From: Citrobacter enshiensis
Lineage (GTDB): Bacteria; Pseudomonadota; Gammaproteobacteria; Enterobacterales; Enterobacteriaceae
DNA: 64,000 nucleotides
NCBI RefSeq assembly: GCF_029338175.1
Contig: NZ_CP119862.1
Location: 2,232,001-2,296,000 of the forward strand
Direction of reading: 5' to 3'
A program made the position numbers and the translations under genes. This document shows, in pieces, positions 26,473 through 38,289 of this stretch (the stretch's first letter is position 1; each line of letters opens with the position of its first letter). The notes beneath the pieces are model-generated. The model searched no databases. It saw only the letters and a list, made by a program, of their open reading frames with translations, and had not been told where the DNA came from.

Positions 26473-27063
26473 TCAGTAATCAATACCCATTTGGGCTTTC
26501 ACGCCCGCTTCAAAGGCGTGCTTGACCGGGCGCAGTTCGCTCACGGTATCCGCCAGCTCCAGAATATCCCGATGGCAACCACGACCCGTGATGATCACCG
26601 TTTGATGCGCTGGGCGCGCCTTTAAGGCGTTCAGGACCTCTTCAAGCGGCAGATAGTCGTACGCCACCATATAGGTCAACTCGTCCAGCACTACCATATC
26701 CAGTGTCGCGTCGGCCAGCATGCGTTTACCGTGCTCCCAGACGGCCAGACATGCAGCGGTATCGGCTTCGCGATTTTGCGTCTCCCAGGTAAAACCTGTC
26801 GCCATCACCTGAAACTCTACGCCATGGGGTTCAAGCAAATTCCGCTCGCCGTTTGGCCAGGTTCCTTTGATGAACTGCACCACGCCGACGTGCTTTCCAT
26901 GGCCGACTGCACGCGTTGCCGTACCAAACGCGGCGGTTGTCTTGCCTTTGCCGTTGCCGGTAAACACAATCACAATTCCGCGTTCGTCTTGTGCTGCCGC
27001 AACGCGGGCGTCAACCTTGTCTTTTACGCGCTGCTGGCGCTGTTGATAGCGTTCTTCACTCAT
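26473..27063 (-). CDS. btuR: Cob(I)yrinic acid a,c-diamide adenosyltransferase
   Basis: This 196-residue enzyme (also CobA/CobO) transfers adenosyl from ATP to cob(I)alamin and other corrinoids. The P-loop 'GNGKGKTT' at about residues 36-43 is inverted in use in this family, and 'VVLDELTY' forms the Walker B. Full length as in E. coli. Its ATG overlaps the yciK stop by four bases, so the two genes are co-transcribed. Confidence 0.97.
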   Translation of the reverse strand: MSEERYQQRQQRVKDKVDARVAAAQDERGIVIVFTGNGKGKTTAAFGTATRAVGHGKHVGVVQFIKGTWPNGERNLLEPHGVEFQVMATGFTWETQNREADTAACLAVWEHGKRMLADATLDMVVLDELTYMVAYDYLPLEEVLNALKARPAHQTVIITGRGCHRDILELADTVSELRPVKHAFEAGVKAQMGIDY

Positions 27064-27821
27064 TGGGCGATTCCTGGTTTACGGCCCGGTTGGGCATCAA
27101 AAGTCATACCGGTTTTGCGACGGCTGTCATCGCCCATCAGCCACAGATAGAGCGGCATAATATCGGCGGGTGTTTTCAGTTTTAACGGATCTTCTGTTGG
27201 AAAGGCACTGGCGCGCATATCGGTGCGTGTCCCACCAGGATTGATGCAATTGACCCGCAATTGACGATTTTGATATTCATCTGCCAGCACCTGCATCATA
27301 CCTTCCGTTGCAAATTTGGAGGTCGCATAAGCGCCCCAGTTAGCGCGGCCCTGTCGCCCGACGCTTGACGAGGTAAACACCAGTGAACCGGCATCCGATT
27401 TGAGTAATAAAGGAAGCAATGCCTGCGTCAGCATAAATGTCGCGTTGACGTTAACCTGCATCACCTCCTGCCAGATCTGCGGATTCTGTTCGCTCATCGG
27501 GCAAATATCGCCGAGCAGTCCGGCGTTGTGCAATACACCGTCAAGGCGTGGGTAGTGCGCTTCAATGCGCTGGGCCAACTGATGGCAGTTCTCTGAGGTG
27601 CAGGTCAGCAAATCCAGCGTAAACCACTGTGGCATTGAGCCTGTCGTATCGGCGATGGTTTGCGCCACCTGACGCAGTTTTTCCTCATTACGGCCGAGCA
27701 AAATGACGCTGGCGCCGTAGCGGGCATAGGTGAGCGCGGCCTCCCGGCCGATACCATCGCTGGCGCCAGTGACCAGAATAATACGGTCCTGCAGTAAATC
27801 GTGTTTGGGTTGGTAATGCAC
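27060..27821 (-). CDS. yciK: Short-chain dehydrogenase/reductase YciK
   Basis: This 253-residue NAD(P)-dependent oxidoreductase of the SDR family has the cofactor motif 'GASDGIG' and the catalytic 'YATSK' pair with an upstream Ser ('FTSSSVG'). The substrate is not known to me. It is the first gene of the yciK-btuR pair and diverges from sohB. A GGTGAC-GTCACC inverted repeat (27833-27851) lies just upstream of its start. Confidence 0.94.
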   Translation of the reverse strand: MHYQPKHDLLQDRIILVTGASDGIGREAALTYARYGASVILLGRNEEKLRQVAQTIADTTGSMPQWFTLDLLTCTSENCHQLAQRIEAHYPRLDGVLHNAGLLGDICPMSEQNPQIWQEVMQVNVNATFMLTQALLPLLLKSDAGSLVFTSSSVGRQGRANWGAYATSKFATEGMMQVLADEYQNRQLRVNCINPGGTRTDMRASAFPTEDPLKLKTPADIMPLYLWLMGDDSRRKTGMTFDAQPGRKPGIAQ

Positions 27822-28057
27822 GGCTACTCCTCGGTGACGCGTTGGGTCACCCTGCCAGTTGTCTTATCTTTTCATTAACTTTTTGGTTTTATGCCTGAAA
27901 CCCTACGGTTTTTCAATCAGTCAACGGCGATAACGCCGTAAAATGAACGCTTTGTCATGTTTTTCACTGAGTCACCGCCAGGTGGATGAAGCGAGACGGG
28001 TTCACAGGCCTGTTGTACACTGAGGCGAAGTTGGAATGTTTAACCAAGGTGGGACTC

Positions 28058-29104
28058 GTGGAATTGTTGTCTGAATATGGGTTATTTTTGGCAAAGATCG
28101 TCACCGTGGTGGTGGCGATTGGCGTGATTGCCATGATTGTTGTGAATGCTACCCAGCGTAAACGTCAACGCGGTGAGTTACGGGTGACGAATCTCAGTGA
28201 GCAGTATAAAGAGATGAAAGAAGAGCTGGCGATGAGCCTGCTTGATGGCGCACAGCAAAAACGTTGGCATAAGGCGCAGAAAAAGAAACACAAGCTGGAG
28301 GCGAAGGCCGCGAAAGCCAAAGCGAAATTGGGCGAGAGTGACGACAGCGGGAAACCCCGTGTCTGGGTGCTTGATTTTAAAGGCAGCATGGATGCGCACG
28401 AAGTGAGCGCATTACGTGAAGAAGTGACCGCGGTGCTGGCGGTGTTTAAACCTCAGGATCAGGTGGTGGTTCGCCTGGAAAGCCCCGGGGGCGTTGTCCA
28501 CGGCTATGGTCTGGCGGCGTCACAATTACAGCGCCTGCGCGATAAGCAGGTTCCCTTAACCGTGACGGTCGATAAAGTGGCGGCTAGCGGCGGGTATATG
28601 ATGGCCTGCGTGGCCGATAAAATTGTCTCGGCGCCGTTCGCCATTGTGGGATCGATTGGGGTCGTTGCACAAATTCCGAACTTTAATCGCTTCCTGAAAG
28701 GCAAAGAGATCGATATTGAGTTGCACACTGCCGGACAGTACAAGCGCACGCTGACGCTGTTGGGGGAAAATACAGAAGAAGGGCGCCAGAAATTCCGTGA
28801 AGATCTGAATGAAACCCATCATCTGTTTAAAGCGTTTGTACAGCGGATGCGTCCGAGCCTGGACATCGAAAAGGTGGCGACCGGTGAACACTGGTATGGC
28901 CAACAGGCGCTGGAAAAAGGGCTTGTGGATGAGGTCAATACCAGTGATGACGTTATACTTGGTCTGATGGACGGTCGCGAAGTGCTGAGCGTGCGTTTTA
29001 TGCAACGTAAAAAGCTGATCGATCGTTTTACGGGCAGTGCAGCAGAAAGCGCGGACAAGCTATTGCTTCGCTGGTGGCAGCGCGGGCAAAAGCCGCTGAT
29101 GTAA
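28058..29104 (+). CDS. sohB: Inner-membrane serine protease SohB
   Basis: This 348-residue protein is a signal-peptide-peptidase-type (S49) protease with an N-terminal membrane anchor (residues about 8-27) and a long Lys/Ala-rich linker ('KAQKKKHKLEAKAAKAKAKLG'). 'KVAASGGYMM' carries the catalytic Ser, and 'HTAGQYKRTLT' the general-base Lys. I chose GTG 28058 with AAGGTGGG upstream, giving E. coli-like 'VELLSEYGLF'. Multicopy SohB suppresses degP loss in E. coli. It ends at a bidirectional terminator. Confidence 0.95.
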   Translation: MELLSEYGLFLAKIVTVVVAIGVIAMIVVNATQRKRQRGELRVTNLSEQYKEMKEELAMSLLDGAQQKRWHKAQKKKHKLEAKAAKAKAKLGESDDSGKPRVWVLDFKGSMDAHEVSALREEVTAVLAVFKPQDQVVVRLESPGGVVHGYGLAASQLQRLRDKQVPLTVTVDKVAASGGYMMACVADKIVSAPFAIVGSIGVVAQIPNFNRFLKGKEIDIELHTAGQYKRTLTLLGENTEEGRQKFREDLNETHHLFKAFVQRMRPSLDIEKVATGEHWYGQQALEKGLVDEVNTSDDVILGLMDGREVLSVRFMQRKKLIDRFTGSAAESADKLLLRWWQRGQKPLM

Positions 29105-29106
29105 AC

Positions 29107-29136
29107 GAAAACGCGAGGCACTGGCCTCGCGTTTTG
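29107..29136. terminator. Bidirectional terminator between sohB and yciN
   Basis: AAAACGCGAGGC / ACTG / GCCTCGCGTTTT is a perfect GC-core stem with A and T runs on its two sides, so it can end transcription on both strands. Confidence 0.92.
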
Positions 29137-29139
29137 CTT

Positions 29140-29391
29140 TCAATCGATCAGGTGATACTTCTCAGAGAGCACATGGGCTAAATGTTTAAACATATTAAAC
29201 ACTGCGGTGCTTTTTGGGGTCGGCAATCCTTGCTCGTCTAAAAAGTAATCACCACTGAAGACCAGCACGCCGTTTCGCTGTGTCACACCGGTGGCTACAA
29301 TCCCCGCCAGCGTGTCCTCATGCTCACGAATGATTTTGTTGGCTTCTATCAGCAGTGTTTCACGATCGATGGGTTGAGTGTCTTTGTGCAT
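29140..29391 (-). CDS. yciN: DUF2498 protein YciN
   Basis: This 83-residue protein matches E. coli YciN (DUF2498): '[18 protein letters not shown]' then '[36 protein letters not shown]'. Its function is not established; it is a small cytoplasmic protein. It is convergent with sohB and diverges from topA. Confidence 0.93.
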   Translation of the reverse strand: MHKDTQPIDRETLLIEANKIIREHEDTLAGIVATGVTQRNGVLVFSGDYFLDEQGLPTPKSTAVFNMFKHLAHVLSEKYHLID

Positions 29392-29786
29392 TTTTTACTC
29401 CTTAAACAAGGACATTAGTCTACGCCGAGCGCCGCTTATGGGCAAATATTCCATGAGGAAACCGAGGGCTTTATGACATGGGCATCACTGGCGAGATTTG
29501 TTTTTGCATGCTAATAAAGTTGCGTAACGGATTTTATCAGGTACAGTGTGACGCTTTCGTCAATCTGGCAACAGATTTGCTTGACATTCGACCACAATTC
29601 CGTCGTGCTATAGCGCTTGTGTGCTAAAAAGCCTGTTAACTCAGTCACCTGACTATTTCGTGCACACAGTCAGTTCAAGGGGTTGATATCCGTCGTCGCA
29701 GAGACCATATCGGTGTCTCGTCGCCAGCGGAAGGTGAATCAACGTGCGACGCATTCCTGGAAGAATCAATTTAGGTAAAGGTGAAT
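29392..29786 (+). promoter_or_regulatory. topA upstream regulatory region
   Basis: This 390-base gap between divergent yciN and topA holds the promoters of both. A clear -35-like TTGACA is at 29581-29586. E. coli topA is known to have several promoters here, including heat-shock and stationary-phase ones; I cannot assign each from the sequence alone. No gene is seen. Confidence 0.55.
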
Positions 29787-32384
29787 ATGGGTAAAGCTCT
29801 TGTCATCGTTGAGTCCCCGGCAAAAGCCAAAACGATCAACAAGTATCTGGGTAATGACTACGTGGTGAAATCCAGCGTGGGTCATATCCGTGATTTGCCG
29901 ACCAGTGGCTCAGCAGCTAAAAAGAGCGCCGACTCTACCTCCACCAAAACGGCCAAAAAGCCCAAAAAGGATGAACGTGGCGCGCTCGTCAATCGTATGG
30001 GGGTTGACCCGTGGCATGACTGGGACGCGCACTACGAAGTGCTGCCCGGCAAAGAGAAGGTTGTCTCTGAACTAAAACAGTTGGCTGAAAAAGCTGACCA
30101 CATCTATCTCGCAACCGACCTTGACCGCGAAGGGGAAGCCATTGCCTGGCACCTGCGGGAAGTGATCGGGGGTGATGACACACGCTACAGTCGTGTGGTG
30201 TTTAACGAAATTACCAAAAACGCCATTCGCCAGGCATTTGAAAAGCCCGGTGAACTGAATATTGATCGTGTTAATGCTCAACAGGCGCGTCGCTTTATGG
30301 ACCGCGTCGTGGGCTATATGGTCTCTCCGCTGTTATGGAAAAAGATTGCGCGTGGCCTGTCAGCCGGTCGTGTCCAGTCTGTCGCCGTGCGCCTGGTCGT
30401 TGAGCGCGAGCGCGAGATCAAAGCGTTTGTTCCTGAAGAGTTCTGGGAAATTGATGCCAGCACGACCACGCCGTCTGGCGATGCGTTACCGCTGGAGGTC
30501 TCGCACCAGAACGATAAACCGTTCCGTCCGGTTAACCGCGAGCAAACGCTGGCGGCGGTGAGTCTGCTGGAGAACGCGCGCTATAGCGTGCTGGAACGTG
30601 AAGATAAACCGACCAGCAGCAAGCCGGGCGCGCCGTTTATCACCTCCACGCTTCAGCAGGCGGCAAGCACGCGTCTGGGCTTTGGCGTTAAAAAAACCAT
30701 GATGATGGCGCAGCGCTTGTATGAAGCGGGTTACATCACTTACATGCGTACCGACTCAACAAACCTGAGTCAGGATGCGGTATCCATGGTGCGTGATTAC
30801 ATCAACGACAACTTCGGTAAGAAATATCTCCCGGAGAACGCCAATCAGTACGCGAGCAAAGAAAACTCGCAGGAAGCGCACGAAGCGATTCGTCCCTCCG
30901 ATGTCTCCGTTCAGGCCGAAGCCCTGAAGGATATGGAAGCCGATGCGCAGAAACTGTATCAACTGATCTGGCGTCAGTTTGTCGCCTGTCAGATGACCCC
31001 GGCACAGTACGATTCCACCACGCTGACCGTTGGCGCAGGGGATTTCCGTCTGAAAGCGCGTGGTCGTATCCTGCGTTTTGATGGCTGGACAAAAGTGATG
31101 CCTGCGCTGCGTAAAGGTGATGAAGACCGCACGTTGCCTGCCGTGAATAAAGGCGATGTGCTGACGTTGGTCGAACTGACCCCGGCGCAGCACTTCACCA
31201 AACCGCCGGCACGCTTTAGTGAAGCGTCGCTGGTGAAAGAGCTTGAAAAACGCGGTATCGGTCGTCCTTCGACCTACGCGTCAATCATCTCTACGATTCA
31301 GGATCGTGGTTATGTGCGCGTTGAGAACCGTCGTTTTTACGCGGAAAAGATGGGCGAGATCGTCACCGACCGTCTGGAAGAAAACTTCCGCGAGCTGATG
31401 AACTACGATTTTACCGCGCAAATGGAAAACAGCCTTGACCAGGTGGCGAATCACGAAGCCGAATGGAAAGGGGTGCTCGACAACTTCTTCAGTGATTTTA
31501 CTCAGCAGTTGGATAAAGCAGAGAAAGATCCTGAAGAGGGCGGTATGCGTCCGAATCAGATGGTGCTGACCAGTATCGACTGCCCAACCTGTAGTCGTCA
31601 GATGGGGATTCGTACCGCCAGCACCGGTGTATTCCTCGGTTGTTCCGGTTATGCCCTGTCGCCGAAAGAGCGCTGCAAAACCACCATTAACCTGGTGCCG
31701 GAAAACGAAATACTGAACGTGCTCGAAGGCGATGATGCAGAAACCAACGCCTTGCGTGCTAAACGTCGCTGCCAGAAATGCGGCACGGCGATGGACAGCT
31801 ATCTGATCGATCCAAAACGTAAGCTTCACGTGTGTGGTAACAACCCAACCTGTGACGGCTACGAAATCGAAGAGGGCGAGTTCCGCATCAAGGGGTATGA
31901 CGGCCCGATCGTTGAGTGTGAGAAATGTGGCTCTGAAATGCACCTGAAAATGGGGCGTTTTGGTAAATACATGGCCTGCACCAACGACGAGTGCAAAAAC
32001 ACCCGTAAGATTTTGCGTAACGGCGAAGTGGCTCCACCGAAGGAAGATCCGGTGCCGCTGCCTGAACTGCCGTGCGAAAAATCTGATGCTTACTTCGTCC
32101 TGCGTGACGGGGCGGCAGGTATCTTCCTGGCGGCGAATACGTTCCCGAAATCACGTGAAACACGTGCGCCGTTAGTGGAAGAGCTGTACCGCTTCCGCGA
32201 TCGTTTGCCGGAAAAACTGCGTTATCTGGCCGATGCGCCGCAACAGGACGCCGAAGGTAACAAGACTCTGGTTCGCTTCAGTCGTAAAACGAAACAGCAA
32301 TATGTTGCTGCGGAAAAAGACGGAAAAGCGACCGGCTGGTCAGCCTTCTTCGTTGACGGCAAATGGGTGGAAGGTAAGAAATAA
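29787..32384 (+). CDS. topA: DNA topoisomerase I
   Basis: This 865-residue type IA topoisomerase relaxes negative supercoils. N-terminal TOPRIM domain ('[18 protein letters not shown]', '[14 protein letters not shown]') is followed by the catalytic core with Tyr319 in 'YMRTDSTNL'. Three Cys4 zinc-ribbon domains ('CPTC', 'CQKCGTAM', 'CEKCGSEM') and C-terminal ribbon-like domains complete it. I chose ATG 29787, as in E. coli, with AAAGGTG upstream, over the in-frame GTG 29781. It ends at an intrinsic terminator. Confidence 0.98.
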   Translation: MGKALVIVESPAKAKTINKYLGNDYVVKSSVGHIRDLPTSGSAAKKSADSTSTKTAKKPKKDERGALVNRMGVDPWHDWDAHYEVLPGKEKVVSELKQLAEKADHIYLATDLDREGEAIAWHLREVIGGDDTRYSRVVFNEITKNAIRQAFEKPGELNIDRVNAQQARRFMDRVVGYMVSPLLWKKIARGLSAGRVQSVAVRLVVEREREIKAFVPEEFWEIDASTTTPSGDALPLEVSHQNDKPFRPVNREQTLAAVSLLENARYSVLEREDKPTSSKPGAPFITSTLQQAASTRLGFGVKKTMMMAQRLYEAGYITYMRTDSTNLSQDAVSMVRDYINDNFGKKYLPENANQYASKENSQEAHEAIRPSDVSVQAEALKDMEADAQKLYQLIWRQFVACQMTPAQYDSTTLTVGAGDFRLKARGRILRFDGWTKVMPALRKGDEDRTLPAVNKGDVLTLVELTPAQHFTKPPARFSEASLVKELEKRGIGRPSTYASIISTIQDRGYVRVENRRFYAEKMGEIVTDRLEENFRELMNYDFTAQMENSLDQVANHEAEWKGVLDNFFSDFTQQLDKAEKDPEEGGMRPNQMVLTSIDCPTCSRQMGIRTASTGVFLGCSGYALSPKERCKTTINLVPENEILNVLEGDDAETNALRAKRRCQKCGTAMDSYLIDPKRKLHVCGNNPTCDGYEIEEGEFRIKGYDGPIVECEKCGSEMHLKMGRFGKYMACTNDECKNTRKILRNGEVAPPKEDPVPLPELPCEKSDAYFVLRDGAAGIFLAANTFPKSRETRAPLVEELYRFRDRLPEKLRYLADAPQQDAEGNKTLVRFSRKTKQQYVAAEKDGKATGWSAFFVDGKWVEGKK

Positions 32385-32410
32385 CCGTTAACTGACAGTT
32401 ATTTGGTGTA

Positions 32411-32436
32411 AAAAGGTCGCGAAAGCGGCCTTTTTT
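32411..32436 (+). terminator. topA terminator
   Basis: AAGGTCGC / GAAA / GCGGCCTT plus six T residues, with a stable GAAA tetraloop, 27 bases after the topA stop. Confidence 0.9.
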
Positions 32437-32524
32437 ATGGGTGACTTATTATTTTTTCGTCACGTCTATACACTACAGATATAAATGATATAGTGGTTAT
32501 AGTTATCGACTTTCTTATTATTAA

Positions 32525-33568
<1,044 letters not shown>

Positions 33569-33583
33569 TCGCGAATGCACTCT

Positions 33584-33617
33584 TTTTGGTATCTCCTGTG
33601 AAGGGGAGATACCAAAA
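33584..33617 (+). terminator. Hairpin downstream of cysB
   Basis: TTTTGGTATCTCC and GGAGATACCAAAA form a 13-bp perfect stem around an 8-base loop, 16 bases after the cysB stop. The T-run is only within the stem, so it may be a bidirectional terminator or a 3'-end stabiliser. Confidence 0.7.
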
Positions 33618-33893
33618 TAATGTCGGATATATTGACCTGGAAATTGAATCAGCGATCCTGTAAATAGTAACCGCATAATATTCAAGGTAATGAGGTCGCA
33701 AAGTAGTTATAAATTCCCCGCCTCGCAAATTTCACCGTCCAAATATTTATTTCGTGTCAAAAGATTGATTTATTCACTGGAAACGATGCGTAAATTCGCT
33801 GGATTTTTGACTAAAGTTTCTTTAGGATTTGTCTCATCTAATGATTAGTTGCATCAATCGTTTGGTGCTAAAATAATAAGTGATACCGATTGT
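33618..33893 (+). other. Intergenic region upstream of ymiA
   Basis: This AT-rich 276-base stretch follows the cysB hairpin. It must hold the ymiA-yciX promoter. I see a TAAAAT element at 33869-33874 but no convincing -35 at proper spacing, and no gene. Confidence 0.4.
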
Positions 33894-34034
33894 ATGAGGT
33901 TAGCAATGCCGTCTGGAAACCAGGAACCACGCCGAGACCCTGAGCTGAAACGCAAAGCCTGGCTCGTGGTTTTTGTTGGCTCCGCACTGTTCTGGGTTGC
34001 GGTTGCGCTGTTGATCTGGAAAGTGTGGGGATAA
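33894..34034 (+). CDS. ymiA: Small membrane protein YmiA
   Basis: This 46-residue protein (MRLAMPSGNQEPRRDPELKR, then a membrane segment 'VFVGSALFWVAVALLIWKVW') is nearly the same as E. coli YmiA. A basic N-terminus and one hydrophobic helix suggest an inner-membrane protein; its function is unknown. I used ATG 33894 rather than the longer opening because it matches the family start. yciX starts on the next base after the stop. Confidence 0.9.
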   Translation: MRLAMPSGNQEPRRDPELKRKAWLVVFVGSALFWVAVALLIWKVWG

Positions 34035-34208
34035 ATGATGGTCACACAAGAGCAGCAGTCCGCCTTGTCAAAACAACTTCCGCATTGTGATGACGAGAAA
34101 GAAACGGCAACGGGATGCGTGACGCAAATTCCAGAGTCCTGGACACTGACGCAACAGCAGCAGGCATTTATTGATTTATTTGCGGATGATGAGCAACAGA
34201 AAAAATAA
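34035..34208 (+). CDS. yciX: Small protein YciX
   Basis: This 57-residue acidic, Gln-rich protein (MMVTQEQQSALSKQLPHCDD) ends in DLFADDEQQKK. It matches the position and type of E. coli YciX, directly after ymiA. Two ATG codons in tandem at 34035 and 34038 leave the start ambiguous by one codon. Function unknown. Translation is probably coupled to ymiA. Confidence 0.82.
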   Translation: MMVTQEQQSALSKQLPHCDDEKETATGCVTQIPESWTLTQQQQAFIDLFADDEQQKK

Positions 34209-34463
34209 TCGATAAAATTCTTATTCTCACTTTTTAGTTCAGATTATTAATAGCCTGAGCTGTCATTATTCCTACACCACAGCAATATCGCGCTGAGAAA
34301 ATCTCAGTTAATTTTCCTGGTTCGGCTTGCCGTATTACGGCAGGTGAGAGGCGCCCTGGGGGCTTATCACAGTCAGTGGCTGAGGTGAGCGAACGTGGTT
34401 GCAGCATATGTCGCCTGAAATATGGCGCACATATTATCCTCTGAGCAAATGTGGGTGTCGCTT
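34209..34463 (+). other. Intergenic region between yciX and ymiC-like ORF
   Basis: This 255-base stretch holds no gene that I can see. It must contain the promoter of the small hydrophobic ORF at 34464 and perhaps leader sequence. Confidence 0.4.
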
Positions 34464-34559
34464 ATGCAAACATGCAGTCTTAAATATTGGTCATGGCTAA
34501 GCACGTTCTTCGTCTCGCTGTTATTCTGGGCCTCATTGTTGGGGTTCGTTATCCGTTAA
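34464..34559 (+). CDS. ymiC: Small membrane protein, YmiC-like
   Basis: A 31-residue ORF, MQTCSLKYWSWLSTFFVSLL and on to GFVIR, has one strongly hydrophobic helix with several Trp/Phe residues. It stands upstream of acnA, where E. coli encodes the small protein YmiC, and is followed within 16 bases by a terminator. That gives it its own short transcript. Identity with YmiC is inferred from position and character; function unknown. The upstream ribosome site is weak (GGTGTCGCTT ATG). Confidence 0.65.
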   Translation: MQTCSLKYWSWLSTFFVSLLFWASLLGFVIR

Positions 34560-34574
34560 TTCTCTTCTTCTCAC

Positions 34575-34609
34575 TGCCCGATAGCGCCATGCCGTCGGGC
34601 ATTGTTTTG
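34575..34609 (+). terminator. Terminator downstream of ymiC-like ORF
   Basis: TGCCCGA / 13-base loop / TCGGGCA followed by TTGTTTTGT. It separates the small ORF from acnA. Confidence 0.8.
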
Positions 34610-34655
34610 TATTGATTCCCTCTTGCAACGTTCCTCCTCTTTTATCAATTTGGGT

Positions 34656-34671
34656 TGTTATCAAAACGTTA
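34656..34671 (+). promoter_or_regulatory. ArcA-like direct repeat upstream of acnA
   Basis: TGTTATCAAAACGTTA contains two GTTA-type repeats 11 bases apart, the spacing of ArcA boxes. acnA is known to be repressed by ArcA in E. coli. The site is about 78 bases before the acnA start. Confidence 0.45.
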
Positions 34672-34748
34672 CATTTTGTTTGTGTTATCTTTAATACTAA
34701 CCCTGAGGAGAATCCGGGTTTCGCAAACCCTGTTATTAAGGAGGAGCT

Positions 34749-37424
34749 ATGTCGTCAACCCTACGAGAGGCCAGTAAGGATACGTTGCAGGCCAAAGGCA
34801 AAACCTGGCATTACTACAGCCTGCCGCTGGCAGCCAAATCTTTGGGTGACATCACCCGCTTACCCAAATCATTAAAAGTTCTGCTCGAAAACCTCCTGCG
34901 CTGGCAGGATGGAGACTCGGTCACTGAGGAAGATATCCGGGCACTGGTGGGCTGGTTGAAAAACGCCCATGCCGACCGTGAAATTGCCTATCGCCCAGCC
35001 CGTGTTCTGATGCAGGATTTTACCGGTGTTCCGGCGGTGGTCGATCTGGCCGCGATGCGTGAGGCGGTAAAACGTCTGGGGGGCGATACGGCCAAAGTAA
35101 ACCCGTTGTCTCCCGTTGATCTGGTGATTGACCATTCGGTCACGGTCGATCATTTTGGCGATGATAGCGCGTTTGACGAAAACGTCCGGCTGGAGATGGA
35201 GCGTAACCACGAACGTTATGTCTTCTTACGCTGGGGGCAGCAGGCGTTTAGCCGCTTCAGCGTAGTCCCTCCGGGAACTGGCATTTGCCACCAGGTTAAC
35301 CTGGAATATCTGGGCAAAGCTGTCTGGAGCGAGTTACAGGATGACGAGTGGGTGGCGTATCCGGATACGCTGGTGGGAACTGACTCGCACACCACCATGA
35401 TAAATGGACTGGGGGTATTAGGTTGGGGTGTCGGGGGGATCGAAGCGGAAGCGGCGATGCTGGGCCAACCCGTGTCGATGCTGATCCCTGATGTCGTGGG
35501 ATTCAAACTGACCGGTAAATTGCAGGAAGGCATCACTGCCACTGACCTCGTGCTGACGGTCACGCAAATGTTGCGTAAGCATGGCGTGGTGGGCAAATTC
35601 GTCGAATTCTACGGCGATGGGTTGGATTCGCTGCCGCTGGCCGATCGGGCAACTATCGCGAATATGTCGCCAGAATATGGGGCGACGTGTGGCTTCTTCC
35701 CAATTGATGCCGTCACACTGGATTATATGACGTTAAGCGGGCGTAGCGACGAACAGGTCGCGCTGGTGGAAGCCTATGCGAAAGCGCAAGGCATGTGGCG
35801 CAACGCTGGCGATGAGCCGGTGTTCACCAGTTCGCTGGAATTAGACATGGGCGAGGTTGAAGCGAGCCTGGCGGGACCGAAACGTCCGCAGGACCGGGTC
35901 GCTCTGGGCGATGTACCGAAAGCCTTTGCCGCCAGTAGCGCACTGGAACTGAACACGGCGCAGAAAGACCGGAAGCCTGTTGATTATGTTCTGAACGGTC
36001 ATCAATACCAGTTACCGGATGGCGCAGTCGTGATTGCGGCCATCACCTCTTGTACCAATACCTCAAACCCCAGCGTATTGATGGCCGCAGGGTTACTGGC
36101 GAAAAAAGCGGTGACGCTGGGACTGAAACGCCAACCCTGGGTTAAAGCCTCGCTGGCGCCCGGTTCAAAAGTGGTCTCCGACTATCTGGCAAAGGCGAAG
36201 CTTACGCCGTATCTCGACGAGCTTGGATTCAACCTGGTGGGCTATGGCTGCACCACCTGTATCGGTAACTCCGGCCCGTTGCCCGATCCTATCGAAACCG
36301 CCATCAAAAAAGGGGATTTGACCGTGGGGGCGGTGCTTTCGGGTAACCGAAACTTTGAAGGCCGAATCCATCCGCTGGTGAAGACCAACTGGCTGGCGTC
36401 GCCGCCGCTGGTGGTAGCCTATGCTCTGGCCGGGAATATGAACCTTAATCTGGTGAAAGATCCGCTTGGTCATGACAAAAAAGGCGACCCGGTCTATCTG
36501 AAAGATATCTGGCCGTCGGCACAGGAGATCGCCCGCGCCGTTGAGCAGGTCTCAACGGAGATGTTCCGCAAAGAGTACGCGGAAGTCTTTGAAGGCACAC
36601 CGGAATGGAAAGCCATTGAGATTGCGCGCTCAGACACCTATGGCTGGCAGGAGGATTCGACGTATATTCGCCTGTCGCCCTTCTTTGACGAGATGCAGGC
36701 TCAACCAGATCCGGTTGAAGATATTCATGGGGCGCGTATTCTCGCCATGCTGGGCGATTCTGTCACCACCGATCACATTTCGCCCGCCGGGAGCATCAAA
36801 CCGGATAGCCCGGCAGGGCGCTATCTGCAAGGGCGTGGCGTAGAACGTAAAGACTTTAACTCCTACGGTTCGCGGCGCGGCAACCATGAAGTGATGATGC
36901 GAGGCACATTTGCCAATATTCGTATTCGTAACGAAATGGTGCCAGGCGTCGAAGGCGGCATGACGCGTCATTTACCGGGCTCCGAAGTTGTGGCGATCTA
37001 CGATGCGGCGATGCAGTATCAACAGGAGAAAACGCCGCTGGCGGTTATCGCCGGGAAAGAGTACGGCTCAGGATCAAGTCGTGACTGGGCGGCGAAAGGG
37101 CCACGATTACTGGGGATCCGCGTGGTGATTGCGGAGTCCTTCGAGCGCATTCACCGTTCGAACCTGATCGGGATGGGGATCTTGCCCCTGGAGTTCCCGC
37201 AAGGGGTGAGCCGTACAACTCTTGCGCTGACCGGTGAGGAAATCATTGATATTGCGGATCTGCAAAAGCTGAAACCAGGCGCGACGATTCCGGTCACCCT
37301 GACCCGGCCTGATGGCAGTACAGAGGTGGTTCCTTGTCGATGCCGCATTGATACGGCGACCGAGTTAACGTATTACCAGAATGATGGCATTCTGCACTAC
37401 GTGATCCGTAATATGCTGCACTAA
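34749..37424 (+). CDS. acnA: Aconitate hydratase A
   Basis: This 891-residue [4Fe-4S] enzyme interconverts citrate and isocitrate; AcnA is the stress- and stationary-phase form and also binds mRNA as an apo-protein. Cluster cysteines are in '[10 protein letters not shown]' and '[10 protein letters not shown]'; 'GTDSHT' and '[10 protein letters not shown]' are active-site motifs. AAGGAGGAG stands just upstream of ATG 34749. It ends at a strong terminator. Confidence 0.98.
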   Translation: MSSTLREASKDTLQAKGKTWHYYSLPLAAKSLGDITRLPKSLKVLLENLLRWQDGDSVTEEDIRALVGWLKNAHADREIAYRPARVLMQDFTGVPAVVDLAAMREAVKRLGGDTAKVNPLSPVDLVIDHSVTVDHFGDDSAFDENVRLEMERNHERYVFLRWGQQAFSRFSVVPPGTGICHQVNLEYLGKAVWSELQDDEWVAYPDTLVGTDSHTTMINGLGVLGWGVGGIEAEAAMLGQPVSMLIPDVVGFKLTGKLQEGITATDLVLTVTQMLRKHGVVGKFVEFYGDGLDSLPLADRATIANMSPEYGATCGFFPIDAVTLDYMTLSGRSDEQVALVEAYAKAQGMWRNAGDEPVFTSSLELDMGEVEASLAGPKRPQDRVALGDVPKAFAASSALELNTAQKDRKPVDYVLNGHQYQLPDGAVVIAAITSCTNTSNPSVLMAAGLLAKKAVTLGLKRQPWVKASLAPGSKVVSDYLAKAKLTPYLDELGFNLVGYGCTTCIGNSGPLPDPIETAIKKGDLTVGAVLSGNRNFEGRIHPLVKTNWLASPPLVVAYALAGNMNLNLVKDPLGHDKKGDPVYLKDIWPSAQEIARAVEQVSTEMFRKEYAEVFEGTPEWKAIEIARSDTYGWQEDSTYIRLSPFFDEMQAQPDPVEDIHGARILAMLGDSVTTDHISPAGSIKPDSPAGRYLQGRGVERKDFNSYGSRRGNHEVMMRGTFANIRIRNEMVPGVEGGMTRHLPGSEVVAIYDAAMQYQQEKTPLAVIAGKEYGSGSSRDWAAKGPRLLGIRVVIAESFERIHRSNLIGMGILPLEFPQGVSRTTLALTGEEIIDIADLQKLKPGATIPVTLTRPDGSTEVVPCRCRIDTATELTYYQNDGILHYVIRNMLH

Positions 37425-37428
37425 ACGA

Positions 37429-37458
37429 TCAAAAAAGCCTGCGTGAGCAGGCTTTTTT
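37429..37458 (+). terminator. acnA terminator
   Basis: AAAAAAGCCTGC / GTGA / GCAGGCTTTTTT is a perfect stem with A and T runs, so it can also serve the convergent ribA. Confidence 0.93.
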
Positions 37459-37503
37459 CTCGGTAAGAGGGCACTTTCTTACCGGGCCGCGCAGGACGGG
37501 CAT

Positions 37504-38094
37504 TTACTCATCCAATAAATGGCCCATTTTGGCGGCTTTAGTATCCAGATAGTGCGCATTTTTCGGGTTACGCCCGACAATCAGCGGGACGCGCTCAACG
37601 ATATTGATGCCTGCTTCTGTCAGGATTTCGACTTTCTTCGGATTGTTGGTGAGCAGGCGAACTTCATCCACCCCCAGCAGCTTGAACATATCCGCACAAA
37701 GGGTAAAGTCACGCTCATCTGCGGCAAACCCTAATTGGTGGTTGGCTTCAACCGTGTCGTAGCCTTGATCCTGCAATGCATACGCGCGAATCTTGTTGAG
37801 CAGACCAATATTACGTCCTTCCTGGCGGTGATACAGCAGAATACCGCGACCCTCTTCGGCGATGTGCGACAGTGCGGCTTCGAGCTGAAACCCGCAATCA
37901 CAGCGCAGGCTGAACAGCGCATCGCCTGTTAAACATTCAGAATGGACACGCGCGAGGATTGGTGTTTTCCCTGAAGTATCGCCATAGACCAGCGCGACGT
38001 GATCGTGTCCGGTTGCCAGTTCTTCAAATCCCACCATCAGGAAATCGCCCCATGGGGTTGGCAGTTTGGCTTCTGCCACACGTTTAAGCTGCAT
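37504..38094 (-). CDS. ribA: GTP cyclohydrolase II
   Basis: This 196-residue zinc enzyme opens GTP to start riboflavin synthesis. Zinc ligands Cys54, Cys65 and Cys67 ('[17 protein letters not shown]') and the GTP-binding 'QEGRNIGL' are intact. It is convergent with acnA and diverges from pgpB across about 195 bases. Confidence 0.98.
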   Translation of the reverse strand: MQLKRVAEAKLPTPWGDFLMVGFEELATGHDHVALVYGDTSGKTPILARVHSECLTGDALFSLRCDCGFQLEAALSHIAEEGRGILLYHRQEGRNIGLLNKIRAYALQDQGYDTVEANHQLGFAADERDFTLCADMFKLLGVDEVRLLTNNPKKVEILTEAGINIVERVPLIVGRNPKNAHYLDTKAAKMGHLLDE

Positions 38095-38289
38095 GTATTT
38101 CTCCAGATTATGCTGGCACCTGACGTGCCGTCGCCTGTAGGCTTCTGTATTGGGCTATTTTGCCATAAGCCGACGGACTTCACCTAATTGCTGTCGCGTG
38201 TCCGAAATTGGAATGGCACAAATTTGTCAATTTTCCCGACCTGCGTCATTTTCGGTTATCATTGCGAGAGTTATCAAAGGGGAGAGTTC

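Noticed and set aside
27833-27851. GGTGAC/GTCACC inverted repeat upstream of yciK as a defined operator
   Set aside because: Only 6 bp per arm with no known regulator match; mentioned only in the yciK entry.
31281-31943. 220-codon minus-strand open frame inside topA
   Set aside because: Fully inside topA, which is certain; no family resemblance or start signal.
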